Positions 25,319 to 39,080 of a stretch of 64,000 nt of DNA are shown here, in pieces; the stretch's first letter is position 1; each line of letters opens with the position of its first letter. Source of the stretch: Montifringilla adamsi (lineage: Eukaryota; Chordata; Aves; Passeriformes; Passeridae); NCBI GenBank assembly GCA_017590115.1, contig JAGGNK010013114.1, forward strand, positions 2,232,001 to 2,296,000. Reading direction: 5' to 3'. The position numbers and the translations under genes were made by a program. The notes under the pieces are model-generated. The model had not been told where the DNA came from and searched no databases. It worked only from the letters and a program-made list of their open reading frames with translations.

Positions 25319-28300
25319 CCTTTGAAAGGGATAATTGCACCAGATTTCATTACAGTCCTCCTGTGGCGGCTTTCTTTGAAGCTGAGCAGATAAACAGTGT
25401 CTTCAGGGACTCTGTCTAAACTCTTTACACACATTTGTTCAAAATGAAAATGTGAACTGGCAGCAAGCCAGACTTCCCCCATCTTCTCCCGCTTTCTTTC
25501 TGACCCCCAAGAGATACCATGGATGTGTACACACACTGCACATGGGCCTTTCTGCCCAGAATTCTGATAATCTCAGAGCTGGGCTCCTGCTAGAGAGAGA
25601 GCCTAGGTTTTCAGCTAATCCCTGGGTGGTTTTACATTTTATGGCTACTAAATTTATTCAGAATTCACCTTTCCTTTCCTAATTGCATGGCAACATAAGC
25701 CTGTACATTTTAGGGGGTTATGTACATCGTCTTCGGAGGAGATTTGCACAGCTTGTGTTTCCTGTCATTTGCTTTACCTGTAGAGCTCAGTATAAATCTC
25801 TGTTGCAGGTCCACTCAATTATTGTGGAAGGGTCACTGAGCAAGCAGAGGCAGGAAAAGTTGGCCATCAATAAAAACAATAAAAATTCAGCAGAACTTTT
25901 GATGCCCTCTGCAAATCAGTGACATTGTTCTTTTAGATGTCAAACAAAAATCTGTTACCATTTACAAGATAAACTTAGAGAACAGCTAAAAATCAAACAG
26001 AAATTTTTTAGATACCTCCTTGTCAGCTGAGAGCATCACCGAGACTGTTGTTACCAGCATATCTAGTAAGCTTGCTGCATGCAAATAGCACTTGATTTAT
26101 TTCACAAGCTCCCAGATAAACCCAGTGATCATTTGAATTGCTGTTAGCCTGAAGCATACTACAGAAGCACGGGGAGTACTCAGGAAACAAAATCTCAGGG
26201 AAATATGTGTGAAATGTAATCCTGTTACCATTTTCCACATACTGAACGCATGTGTCATCAGCGCAGGAAATGAATAAGCTATAGATCAGGAATATCCCCT
26301 GGACTTAGGAGACAAGCTGTAGATGATTTTTCATTGAGCTAACCTCATAATCTAGACAAGCTTTCAAAATGTGTAGACACTGCTCTCCTTATCCTGGCAA
26401 TACCGCCCACATTTCTTTCCTTGCTTCATGTTTATTATTGTGCTTAATTGGCCAAAATGATTGACATGTTTCTGATTCAATACAAATTCTCCTGGGTTGA
26501 GGGTTGGGGCTTAGCAAGGGGATTAGAAATAGGCCTTACTTGATGTTAATGGATTCCTGTCGAGTACAAAGCAAGCAAGGATGAAAACAATAATACTACG
26601 TTTTTCCACTGGAATAATTCCTGCTTCTTTTCTTCAGTTCTCAAAATTAAAAATGTTCTTTACATTTCCATTTTTGTTGTGGCATCAAATCATGAGCATT
26701 AGTTTTTGCTGTGATGCAGTTTATAATCAGCTTATTCATTATTTAATGGTAGGCTTATTGCTTTTTCCTCCACTCATATCTAGGAAACCATTTTTATGCT
26801 AAATTTTTAGTTTCTGAAGATATAATTGATATAAGCATGTAGTGTACAAAGCAAAAAGCAGATGGGGTTGTCACCTGTGAAGAGATTGAGAACAAGTTTT
26901 ATTTCCCTCAAGGAGTCTTCTGTCTGTATGCCACTATCATGAAAAGGTCCATTTTTTGGCTTAAAGCTTAAGCCAAAGAAGTTCTGCCAAGAGATTACCT
27001 GCCTGTTTTGGAATTCACTGCCTGTTTTTTGTCTCAGCCATGCATTCCTGGAGGTGGGACAGGAAGTTCACAGGTTGGGATTACCTAAGTGACTGACAAA
27101 ACCAGCGCTGTGATGGTACTTCATATTGCCATTATTTCTCCTTAGCAATTGAAGCTGTGACCATCCCTGTGTTCCTAAAGGGAAAATTCCAATGGCACTA
27201 TGTGGTACTGTAGCAGTACTAAATCCACTGCTAGTAAAAGTCATCCTTGAGCAGAGGGTGGCTGAGCTACCTGACTCCATGGGGCTTGAAGTGTAGAATT
27301 TAGTTATCAAAGATATCTGTATCTACTATGATCATCAGCAAAACCACTGTCCTAGTTCTCCTTTCTGCTGTTTCCTGCCCCTGCTACAGGTGCATGAGTA
27401 CAGAGGTGAAGGTCTGCTACTTAAAAAGATGTCCCAAATCTTCTGAGATCTCATAATGACTACAAGTTCAAAATGTCTGTTTTTATCATGTCTTTGAGAA
27501 TCCTGCTGTTATATTTGAAATTCAAGTGAAATTCTCTTTGGCCATCTTGAGTCTGCACGCATCATGTGCCAAGCAACAAGGAGTGCTCAGGAAAGTCGGA
27601 ATTTATTTTTGACATACAGCATTATCTTAGCACAGAAACTTCAAAACAATAAAAAAGGAGTTTCAAGCTCTTTTTGAGTGCTTTGCACTTTTTTTCTGAA
27701 GTCCACAGTATCAAAATCACATATGTGGCAGTGTTGCCTTCCCCCTCCTCCTCGTCATTCTTCCACTGGCTGTCACAGAGCTCTCAGACAATAATCAGTT
27801 CCAGCTACCTTGCCTTGCAGTCCAGACTCCCAGCTATGGATAAGAGCTCTGACCTTTACATTCAGGGTCTAAAGAGTGTCTGTAGTAGCAACATCTCTTT
27901 AGGGAAGGTAAACTCTAGGTAGGGTAATCCCTGCTCTGCTCTAGGTAAACTGCAGCCTGAGTGAGAGCTCTGTGGCACAAGCATCATCCCTCCTAAAGGA
28001 GGAAGATTTGGCTGAAGAAATCCAGAGCACCCCCTTCCCTTGCTGTAGTTTTCTCCTCTACTGATTTTTTTTCCTTTGTTATCATGAAAATTGGTCATGG
28101 GGCCTACATTGCTGAGACAGAACGTTAGGGCAGGCAGCATTTAATCTGACTGAGGATGGCATGTATATCTGTTCTCTCTTCTTGTTTAAACTGTGCTGGG
28201 TCATTTGTGATTAATAGCTCTAATGGCCCTGCAGAACAACTATACTGCTGGGTTTTGGTGTTCCAGGAAGGTAGGGTAAGGATTATTAAGGCTTTACAGA

Positions 28301-31027
28301 GGAGATTAAGTGTAACCCACATTTAAGATATAGTAAAGAAAGCAGAAGAAAAAGAGAAAAAAAAAAAAACCAACAAAATACCAAACAAACAAAACCAAAA
28401 GCCTTAAAGAAAAATTATTCTGAAAAAAGTTAGATTATTTCTTTCCATTTTTTGATTCAGGAATGCTTAGAAAGACTACACCTTATGGTTATGCATTTTA
28501 ATACTCATTGGTAGCAAGACTAGAAACTCTCTGGAAAATGCCTGTGGTCTGAACTCTGCAAAAGACAACAAAAAGGGTTACTAAAAGGCCTTACAGTACT
28601 TGATCAATTTAAAATTTGTTTCTTGTGACTGAACTTTTATGTCACTTGATATGTCACACCTGACATGCATTTTCTTTTGCCATGGTCTCTACATTAATGT
28701 TCAAGTTGCAAGCAGGGGGAAATGGAGGAAGAGATAAAGGCAAACAGCCAGGAGTCTTTGAAATGACCCTCCCAAGAGTTTTAAGTGAAAACATGTGTAG
28801 ATTTTTAAAAAATGTAAATAAATCCTTCACAACTGATCTTGAATTCTTACCCGTTTTGTTCAGCTTTGCTTCTAGCCAAGAAAATGTCTACATTCTTAGT
28901 CTAAACACATCCTCCTTGTCTTTAATTTTTCATAATTAAACACATTTTCCATAGTGTGTAGTCCAACTGGGGCAAGTCTAGATGATTGCCTTTCCATGTT
29001 GTTATAAATCGAGGCCCTTGCTGCAGAAAGAGGGGCGAACTCTTTGAGCATGCCCTAGTAAAATATGAATAAATACAAGACCCAAAACACATTTTAATGT
29101 CTCTGCAGTTTGCCAACTCCTTCTCTGACCCCACAGCACTTGGCTGCAACAATAAACAAGCGCAGGCACATCTGCTGTATTTGCTGCAGTCCTGCATGTG
29201 CCTGGAGGAGGTGCATTGCTTGCAGCAATGGCTGCAGCGCATATCTCTTCATTTTGAGATATGTGGGAGTGCTCCTGGAATGTCCCAAAACAGAATGGTG
29301 GCTTGTAGATTCACCCTCAGTTTTTCCCATGTGATGCCAGCAATGATGCAGCTCTCTTCTGCATTTAAGTGGCAGCCTGCATATGTCAGAATTTCATCAT
29401 CGTCTGCGACAGACATGTCCAAATTGCCAAGGCATTTCTTGTAACTCAGGAACAGTTGACCAAGTGTCCTCCCAAGACTGAGGTAAAGGAAGACTAGAAT
29501 GAGAAACCTCCATTTGTCTGCTTTAAAGATCTGACTTTGCTCATTGACCGTGATTTGAATATGAGTGGAGTTCTTGCTGAGGTTTGGAAACAAGCAGCAC
29601 AGGTTCCTAAAATCCTGCCAGTAGCCAAGAGAGCTGCCCTTTGCAGTTACTTAACTTCAGTGTTCAAAATTTTCAGGGAATTTCCTGTAGAAAGTAGAGA
29701 AAAGTACAAATTATACTGAAAACTTGGATGTAGCTGTATCTGATTATCTCTAGTAAAAGTGAGAAGTTTTCAAAGGATGCTGTTCTTTGTGCCTCTTTAC
29801 ATCTGGTCATCTAAACACAGAAGTACCAAAATAAAGATTTCCACCAAATCCAAAAAAGGATGTTCATGGCATTTCAGTGCTGTCTGAAAGCAAATCAGTT
29901 CTACACAAGAATTTCAGAAATATCAGAAGAATTAAGTATCTATATAATTTTCAAAAGTCTCTTTAGTTCAAAAAGGACCCTTCTCTTTGATCTGTTTATC
30001 TTCAATTGAACAGATTCTCTGTATTGCTTTTAGCACCCTTACTATTTAGCTCACCCTTTTTTTAAACTTAATTACTTTGCTGACATAGAGGATGGTGTTG
30101 TAAGTGAGGAGGTCTGAGACCCATTCCCAAGTAGTTACTCATTTCAGATGCTCCTTCTTCAAAATCATGAGATGTACAATTTGTAGGATCATAGTCCTCT
30201 GAGAAAAATAATGCCAGGCAATGCACAGCACCTTAATCCTACTAAAAAAAAAAATGAGCAGCATCCTTTAAGGGTCCTGACACAAGGAACCAGAGCCTCT
30301 GCTTGGCAGAACATATGAGGGACAGAGAAAACTTAGCCAAAGCCTGCTTTTTCAAGTCTTTCACTTATTTAGGACAACCACAACAGCAGGTCTTCACATA
30401 TATTTGCTGTGTGATTTGAAAGCACCTGCTCACTCCTGATACAAGACTGAAGTGCTCTGTGACTAATGCTACAGTCACTGAAGCAAATAAGTACAAATCA
30501 TGTAAACTTAGACCACTGTCCTTTTGAGATTATTCAATTTTTCATTTCTTATATCTTTTACAGATGATCTGTCTACTGATATTTTCTTTGATTCTTAGTT
30601 TTACAGAGAGTTTACACCTGGAGTTTTACAGAAATCAATTTTCCTGCTGACATTTCTTGATTATTTGTCCTGTCCCATTCTAACTTCATCATGATTCAGC
30701 TTTTCTGTTGTTCTGCTTCTGTGGAAGTTACATGGTATATAGTTATATAGCCTATTTCTAATATTTACCATTCATGTCTTCAGAATGAATGGCTTTGCCT
30801 TCTAAATTTTGGATTATTTATGTTCTTACTTGCTTCTCTTATATCTTTTATGGTTTCTTTAGGAAAAAGAAAAAGCATTCATGATGTACAGTTTGGCATG
30901 CTGTGGACAAACACTGGATATAATCAGGGATTAAACGATGCACTGTTTCAAACTGAAAAAAAAAAAAGGTCTTTGTGACTGGAAAATTTACCATCCATCA
31001 TGATGTCTCTGCACAACTGCAGTTGTC
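25319..31027. other. Unique sequence, no gene seen; richer patch at 28990-29640
   Basis: Mostly A+T-rich. A 23-nt hairpin lies at 26955-26977 (10-bp arms, loop AGC). Around 28990-29640 several overlapping open frames of 60-115 codons occur on both strands; the minus-strand frame 29249-29593 has a protein-like composition but no family I recognise. No interspersed repeat is identified. Confidence 0.55.
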
Positions 31028-31145
31028 ATGTTAGTCCTATTAGCAACGCTAGCATCTAGAAAGGTAGAGGTCATCTCTCTCTCACACTTGTCAGACTTGA
31101 GACCATATTTGAGATATGGCTCATATTTGATGTCCCTGTTTGCAT
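31028..31145 (+). mobile_element. Faint CR1/L2-like LINE remnant
   Basis: Translation of the plus strand here gives ASRKVEVISLSHLSDLRPYL followed by RYGSYLMS. This aligns position by position with the conserved CR1-clade segment ASRSREVILPLYSALVRPHL then EYCVQFWAP. The fragment is only about 35 codons long and flanking sequence is not recognisable. It is probably a very old LINE fossil, and coincidence cannot be excluded. Confidence 0.45.
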
Positions 31146-34100
31146 TGCTTTCAAAATTTTCAGTGCAAACACAAGCTACAATAAATGCCTTTCTTTACAT
31201 GCAGCTCCCCTTTCTACCGGACCGTGCTGCTAGGAAAGCAAACAGCCACTCCTTGCCCCATGAAAGGGGAAAACGCTGCTCGAGCAGCCTGTGGCTATGT
31301 GAGAGCAAACAGGAATGACTCACCAGCTGGTCTGGGTGTGCTGTGGCAGAGGAGATGTAATCCCACTTTGACACCAGGTGATGGATTTGAGGACCTTTGT
31401 AGATCCCTAGGTCATTTCACAAACAAGCAGAGCAGGTTCCACCCTTGGTGTGAGCTAAGCATGCACCCAAGTGTGCTGAAACCCAGGGGGCTTCTGCTTA
31501 GATCCCAGCACTGATCTAGCTTCCTTTCAGCAGTGGTTATTAAACTAAGCACAGTATCCAGTGCAGGAGGTTCCTAAACTGCTCAATGGCAGAAGAGAGA
31601 AGTGAATACCAGAGGAAGGAATGCTCTGTTGTGCCCTTCTTCTCATGCGCTGTCATTAAACTGATCTAACATCAATGGCATGACACAGGGCAGGATCTAG
31701 TATGCCATTCCTAAAGTTCATTAAACCAAACTACATAGATTAGGTGATAGAATAGTCCTCTTGGCCACTGTAACTCTGGTCTACCAGCATAAGGAGACAG
31801 AGTGAAAAATCAGGTCCACTGATCAATATTTACTTGCTTTACTGATCCAAAAAGACAATAAGGAAAAACATGGCTAAAGTAATGGTGAAGAACAAACAGA
31901 AACTCAGGACAAATGGACATGAATAGAATATTTTCCAGTCCATCTTTTTCTGTGCAGGTGTTGGGTGTTCCCAGTTTTCATTCTGATGTGCAAACAGAAG
32001 AGTTCCCACATCCAGCTCCACAATTGCCTCATGCTCTTTGCAGTATCCTGGTCCCATGAAGAACCTTAAAAAAACCCTGAAAAACAGTCTGAGGTCAGCA
32101 TTTGAGAAACTGGCTGATGACATCAACAGGCAGTACTAGCTTTCCAGCCCAGAAGGAAATACAGGAATATGAGTGAAAAATCAAATAAATACAGCACAAA
32201 GACAAAGGGGGGGGGGGGGGACCCACCAAACCAAACAACCCACCCACACAACAGATAAACAAGGAGCAACAAAAACACAGAAGAAGGTGTCTGAAATCTG
32301 AAAGGCTCCAAAAGTGATCTTGTTAGAGATATAAACTATGGTTCTGTTTTCTTTGAAAGAGAAACTAAGCAAAATCTTTACAACTTTCAAAATTTTCTCT
32401 TCTTTCAAAAAAAATTACCCATAAGTTCCAAAAGAACACATCATGTGTTTTCTCTCTTTTTCATTTCATTTGTTAGCTTTCTACATCTTTTCATTTGCCT
32501 AAATCTTGTCTTTTCAAGCCCAATTTAGTGGATTAACCTTGTAGCTCAGATAGCAAAGTTTAACTCCAAGATAAGCCTCACAGGGGGATTTACGTGAAAA
32601 ATAACTTTGCAACCTTCAGAGCCTCCTCCAGCTCTGACTTAGTCATGGAGAGTCCATACCAGCTGACCCAAAAGCCATCCTGGCTTGTTGCCTGGCTATA
32701 ACTCAAAGGTTTCTGAGCAGTGGCCAAAGGAGTCTGTCAGAAAGCAAAACATATGTAAGCTGTTTTTCTCTGAACTGTGGGGCCTGAATACTGAATACTA
32801 AGAAGTCCAGCAAACAGCAATATGGCTCATCTTCAAAGCAGGAAAGGAATAGTGTCTCATCATGCCTGAGAAATGCTGTGGTAGCAGCTATGCAGAGAAC
32901 AAGCATCAGGAACTGTGTGATTCATTGGTGTCAGGCTGGTCCACTCAAAAGACCAAGCTGCTGAAATGAAGGTGACTATGAGTGAATGAAAGCTAATTTG
33001 TGTCTTGATTATGATGGAAAGGGGGGTTAGTGTTCCTCATGGTGAACTACAATTGTTTTGCCTAGATCTGTTGTGAGTTTTGAGTGAGTGACAACTCAAA
33101 GCTGCATCACGAGCTAAAGTAACCTAGGATGGACATTGAAGAAAGAACACCCACAAAGACCAGAAACAGAAACACACAAATATGTGGGTATGTGAATTAC
33201 ATTTTTTAGCATATGAAACATCCCTGAACATTCCTAGGTTCCAGTAATCTGTTATGTCATGACAGAGCTGCCCAGAGATGCTGGTGTCAGAGAATGGGCC
33301 AATATTCTGGCTGCAGATGGTGTGATTAAAATGGTGTTTGCTTAAAATTGCTAAATTTTGTAATAGGGAAGAAGCAGGACAACCTGCCCTTCTGCCCAAC
33401 TCCAGCATTCAGAAACCTTGAATAACACCTTCCCTTCCTGACACCCTCTCCTTTCTCAATCAATCACAGGACTGACTTAACACCATGAAAGCAGACAATT
33501 TCATTTTACAGTCTTTTTATGTGTGTTCTGGTGCTGGAGCATTTAGAACTTTCATTTCCAGGCACTGTGGGTGAGAAACATACTCCTTTAAAAATAAAGT
33601 GAGATTTTCAGGCAGTAATCTCTGTGAAGCAGCTACAGTCTTCAGAAAAAAAAATGTTCAGACTAAAAGTGCAAAGCCTGTGACTGCTCATAAATCCCTG
33701 TCTGCACCGGGCCTTATGCAATAAAGCCCCAATCTGGCTGAGACCCCAAAACTCACAAATTTTAAGTTATAATATGATAAGATATAATGTATTTTTTTCT
33801 CTTCTGTTCAAGAAAATCCTGCATGAGCACAGTTATCGAGCTGAAGAGATCTGTCTTAAAAACCAACTAGAAAAGACATTGACTCTCCTGCACACCAGTT
33901 GCTAACTGGCATATTTCCAGGCTTTCTTTCTTTCACCAGTTAAGAGAGCAATAAATGGGAGATATTTAAGATTTTAATTTCTGCTAAAACCTGACCATGT
34001 GGGAGATAGTTCTATTTTTTTTCAGTGATGTATTCCTTTTATGTGAAAAAGTAAGATCGAGTTAGTGCTGGAATCTTTGCAAGATGAGTGTTCACTGGTG

Positions 34101-37100
34101 AGCAATTCATATTTGCAATATCTGCATGATATAAAAATACCATTAAAATATACCTTCTTAAAAAGAGCAATTGCCAAATGCTGTCTTACACATTGTCTGT
34201 GGGCCCAACGACTTTATTTAGCTTTTTGTAAATGTTGTTTATGATTTGGTCTACGCTGTTGCCACAATCTCATTTGGCTGTCACTGTCACTTTAGATGAT
34301 GCTGGCCTGAGCTGTCCCATTGCAGCTGACCTGAACTTCTCCTCAAGGAGCTGTGCTCACAGTCACATCCTAGTGTGCTCAACTAGGAGCTGTGCCCCAG
34401 CTGGGCAGCCATGGCACAGCACTCCTCTTGGCAAAACCAAGCCCCCTCCTTAAGAGGAAAATTCATACTTGGCTTGATACAAGCCTTAACTCTTGAGAAT
34501 TAGCAGCAGAAATTGTCTACCATTGTAACTGGCTGGACATTCAGGAAGTGCCTCCAGGAAGGGCCAGGCTGTGGACATCTGATCCATGTGCAGGTATTTT
34601 TTCCCAGCACATCCATTCACATAAGGTACACAGTGCAGATGCTACACAAGGTCTCAGAGCTGGGTGTTCAGCTGTTGATGCTGAGTCTTGTCTGGTTGTA
34701 TTACGAACTACTGTACTGATAAAGACAGGCTGAAAGGTCTATCTGTCTCTTCAAAGAGTGTGTCTGTGTGTCTGTGTGTGTATTTTATGGCCAGGAATTT
34801 TCTGCAGAGTTTCTTATTTACTTTTGTGATGGGCACTAGGCCAGGATGACTGTCTGTCTCCAACCTAAATGGGCTTATAACTTTATCAAGCATTTTTCAC
34901 TGATGCTTTGGGGATGACAAAAGCGGACAGGCCATGCGACTCCAGAGACCTCCAAAGAAGTGATGACTTGGGCAGCTCTGACTGCCTGTACATGCTATTT
35001 GCAGGCCAAATATATATAGGATTGATTACTGGTTTTTCAGTGTGACAAACTTATGAGGGCAATTTTAAGAACATTTTTATGTTCCTTTGGTAGCGGTAAA
35101 CATTGAGTACGACTTAGTTTCTCAATTTTCCTTCCATGCCTGAAGAGCCTGAAGCAACCCCCACGTCCTGTTGCACCATTTCCCCAAATGGAAATTTTCA
35201 TTTGTTATGTTGTCCACAGGTTCTGACAACAGGGCTAGTAGACTGCATCACTAAATTAAACAATGGCCTGTTCCCCAGCAGGAAAATTGATTAATAGAGA
35301 AAAGAGCACAGAAGTAAAAGAGTAAAAGTACATAGGAATTTTGCTCTCTACTCTTTGCTATTTCTTCTGTCACAGGTAGGTTCCCTATACAGCAATTTTA
35401 TTTTAACAAGGCATCAACTTCACCTTGACTACACACCTACATCATTCACAAATATATAAGCATCTCCAGAATAAGTTCCTGTACCTTCTCATACAGTAAA
35501 CAGAAAATAAAAGACATTTAAGAAGATATTAAAGACCTGATTTAAGTAAAAAAAAAAAAAAAAGTAGGCAAATTTGAAGATAATAATATCCTTCCTTCAC
35601 CTAGAGGTCCGGAAGATTATAGAGATCATTTATGGCACCCACTATTGCTGTATAACATGCTACAATAAAAGAGAAAACAAGATTAATTGGGTAGTGGCAA
35701 TGGATTGATTTAATCAGAAAGTCTGAGCATTTACTCTGAATTTCATTCCCTTTGGCAATTTATAGAGAGAACACAGGTCTTCCAGCCAGCTTCTCCCTCT
35801 ATGCTGTGTGTACAGAGCTGAGGCTGTCTCTTATATATGATGTATTTTAAATATCAGATGTCTGCCTACTTGTCTGCTCAGGACTGTCAAACCCAAGCAC
35901 TTAAATAAAATTTGTGGACTCTTTTTGGTTCACACACTACCCATAAAGACAACCAAAATATTAGGTCATAAAGGTCACAAGGATTTATAAATTATACTCT
36001 CTATTGAACTTCGGTCTCCAGCTGAGAGATGTGCACCCATGTCAGAGGCTGCTCTCTGCAGAGACCTGCAGTACTTGGAATTTGCTTCAAGGAAAAAAGA
36101 AGGTGAGCTGAATTTGCCAGGAAAGTTGCCTGCTTCCCACAGCTGAAGCCTAAGGAGAACTCCAAACATCCTGGAAAGTCTTGGGAGTCATGCTGGATGC
36201 TTCCAGATCTGCAGTGCTGAAGGAAGCCCCATACATGGAAGAAGCAAGAGGCACGTATGTATGCAGACAACTTGTCTCCTTGCCCCCTGTGGAGTTCTGG
36301 CTTTAGTTCTTTCATCTAAAATTAGAAAAAAAACAACCAACCAACCAAAAAAAAAAATCTAAAGAATATGTCCCACTTTTGTATGTTGAAAGCTTAAGAG
36401 CAGGCAAAATTATTACAGCCATGGAAAAAACTATTTGACCACACAAAAAGCTCTCGTGCTAAAGGTTAAAAAGACCTTTGTGGATTTGAATGGAGTGTGT
36501 TGAGGGAAGTGAGAAGAAAGAAGTTTCAGGTGCAAATGACTCGTGTGCTGTTACATTTCCAGTCTATTAAAAATAAAATATTTTTCTTTCACTTTAGCAA
36601 CTTAAAAGCAAGACAGCACTAATACAATGGCATGTTTTAACACAGGGAGTGAAAAAATAGGATCATATTTGATTTTAAAAGTCACATTTCAAATCCTTAG
36701 CTTATTTACACTAAATTGAAAGCAAGAAGGGAAATTAACATCTGATTTGGGTTGACAGTTTGCAGCCAATAAAATTTCCCTTTCCGCTACTATTTTCTAA
36801 CATATCTTTTGCCCCTGAGAATCTCTGTAGCAGAATGCTGGCAGCGGCAGAACCCAGAAGAAGGAACTTTGCTGTTCACAGCAAAGGATCATTCTCATTA
36901 GGAGATGTCAGCTGCCGGCTGGCTGCTGAGATTTACAAGAGGTGGTTCCAAAACTCAAATGCTAAATGCCTCTTTCTCTCCTCTCCATCCTACTTCACAC
37001 TGGAGCAAGGAAAGTTAAGAATTAAAATGAAGGAAGAAAACTCTTCCAGTATTGGATAATCTATTTGTCAAATAGAGCTGAAAGGATAAAGCATAAACAG

Positions 37101-38993
37101 ACAAGCATGCTTTGTCCTGCCTGGCAGCATCAAGAAAACATTCACTAAACAATATCCTCTTTCATAATGAAAGTCACTGCAGTCCTCACTAATGAGTGCT
37201 GTTCCAGGAGCAACAGCTACAAAAATGTATGTGTAGTTGTGATCTTGTGGCCTCTGCAAGTCTGGTTGTGACCATGACTACTTATTCTACAAACGTACGT
37301 TTCTCTTTAGGCCATTGAAGGAACAGGGTTAAGGTCATTATATTGAAGAATAATAATGGAGAAATCATTCCAAGGGGATATGGAAGTAGACCCTCAATTA
37401 CACTTAGTATTTATCCCCAAAAATATCTGCCAGATTTTCTCTCCTGAAATCAAGTTATTTTTGAGAACCAGATCTGAATGGCTAAGTGCTACCGGTGATG
37501 CATTTGTGATATATATGCATTACAGTGTGTCTGTCAGGCTTTCAGTGAGACTGCAGCTCTGCCTGGGGATGAGCCAGCTACCATATTCCAGACTTGTGCC
37601 CTTTGGGGTTTTTCTGGCTCAGAGGCACACAAGGTGCATCCTGGGGCTATTTCTAAAATTATTACTTATAATTTTCCTTCCCTCTGGGTCCTGTAATTGG
37701 ACTGATGCTAGTAAGGTGTCTGGCTTTTCAGGAAAGTACTTCAGAAGAAACATTCTAACAATAATTTCAGAATTTTTATGTTCTATTACCCACCACCATG
37801 ACCCCATGAAGAGGTTGAGTGTATGGCAAAAAATTTTGTCCTGACTTGACAATGGGTTTATTACTTGTCAGGTAAAGGGCAAAGACTGAATTTCTATACA
37901 GATCTTTTGAATGCTAGATCACCAAACATACAAAAACAGAGACATATAAGAAAGTTTCTTTTCTGTACTGCATATACAATATGCATGTGTATGTGCATCT
38001 TAAGGGAGATATTCTGCCCTGCTAATCTGTCTCTACATGCAAAATCTAGTGCCTCCTATTGAACTCGGTGCACAGACACAAAGGGATATAGATTTTCTTT
38101 CTGTTCTCCTCCTCAAATGATTTCTGATACTTTTTGGAAATACAAAAGAAAAAAAAAAGCCCTGTAATTAGTTATATAAAATAACCAGTCACATGTGTAA
38201 TCAAGTGAGAAAAATATAAACAAGCCCAGAAAATGGAGGCCTGTCCAGCCTGGGCTCCCAGGCACTCTGCTATGGTATTATGTTTTTATGTGACCCTACA
38301 TCCATGAGCCATAAGAGGTATTTTCCCTAAAAAAATCCTGTAAAATAATTTTTTCCCCAAAATCATCATGCCGGACTTCCATGCTTCCCAACAGCTGCTG
38401 AAGATACTTTTGAGGGCCAAGTTACTCTGGTGGTGAAAATCCTGCTGCTGGAGATCCCCAGTGTAGCTTGGCCTGAAGCTGCCTACACCTCAGTAGCACC
38501 AAGGGCTGAAATTAAGCTCTGTGGCACTGTCTTTCCCTGCAATCCTCCTCTCCTCTTCCTAAACATGCAGGGTGTGGCAATGGAAGTCTAGTATCATTGG
38601 CAGCAAAGAACTATGTTGTAGAAGAAACTGAAACAGAGATAGAAACGTTCATCTGGGAGCCCCTGGTTTATCACCTGGGTTTCAGCTCTCTTGGATGAGG
38701 AATCTGACTAATTAGCCATGAGATGCCAGCTCTTATAACTCCACATGCATTTCCTACAGCTGAGAGGCACAAGACATGTACAGCACAATTTGGTGAGCCA
38801 AGAGAGGAGGAGGTCCAGCAATACACTGAGATTGCTGTCTCCTCAGGGACCCACCTTTCCAAGAGAGGATGGAAATGGCTCAAGCATGTAGCACTGAGTG
38901 CCTGGGCAAGCTAATGATGTCTCCCTTGGGAGCCTCTGACCACTCTTTCCCTCTCCCTGACAGGTATACAGATTAAGCAGCATCCACTGTTGG
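31146..38993. other. Unique sequence, no gene seen
   Basis: Open frames reach 162 codons (37356-37844, +), none recognisable. Simple features are a run of 14 G at 32207-32220, a TGTC/TGTG tract at 34757-34783, 16 A at 35548-35563 and A-rich sequence at 36327-36358. 31200-31520 and 38380-38950 are somewhat richer in G+C, without visible function. Confidence 0.6.
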
Positions 38994-39080
38994 AAGTGCA
39001 CCTAGCAGTGTTAGGTTAATTGTTGAACTCGATAACCTTAGAGGTCTTTTCCAACCTTAATGAATCTATTATGATTCTAC
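38994..39080 (+). mobile_element. CR1 LINE 3' tip
   Basis: This is the extreme 3' end of a CR1 copy, plus strand. The key stretches are GCAGTGTTAGGTTAATTGTT (39006-39025) and GAGGTCTTTTCCAACCTTAA (39041-39060), then an octamer-like tail ending ATTATGATTCTAC near 39080. Only about 87 bp survive. It belongs to the same 3' subfamily type as the copy ending at 62378, with its AGTGT-AGGTTAATG signature. Confidence 0.9.

Noticed and set aside
25186..25536. Lys/Pro-rich minus-strand open frame
   Set aside because: Produced by the T/G-rich low-complexity tract.
32207..32220. Run of 14 G
   Set aside because: An isolated homopolymer with no other G runs on the same strand nearby to form a quadruplex; possibly a sequencing-length artefact.
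37356..37844. 162-codon plus-strand open frame
   Set aside because: No recognisable domain or splice context, and length within chance expectation.
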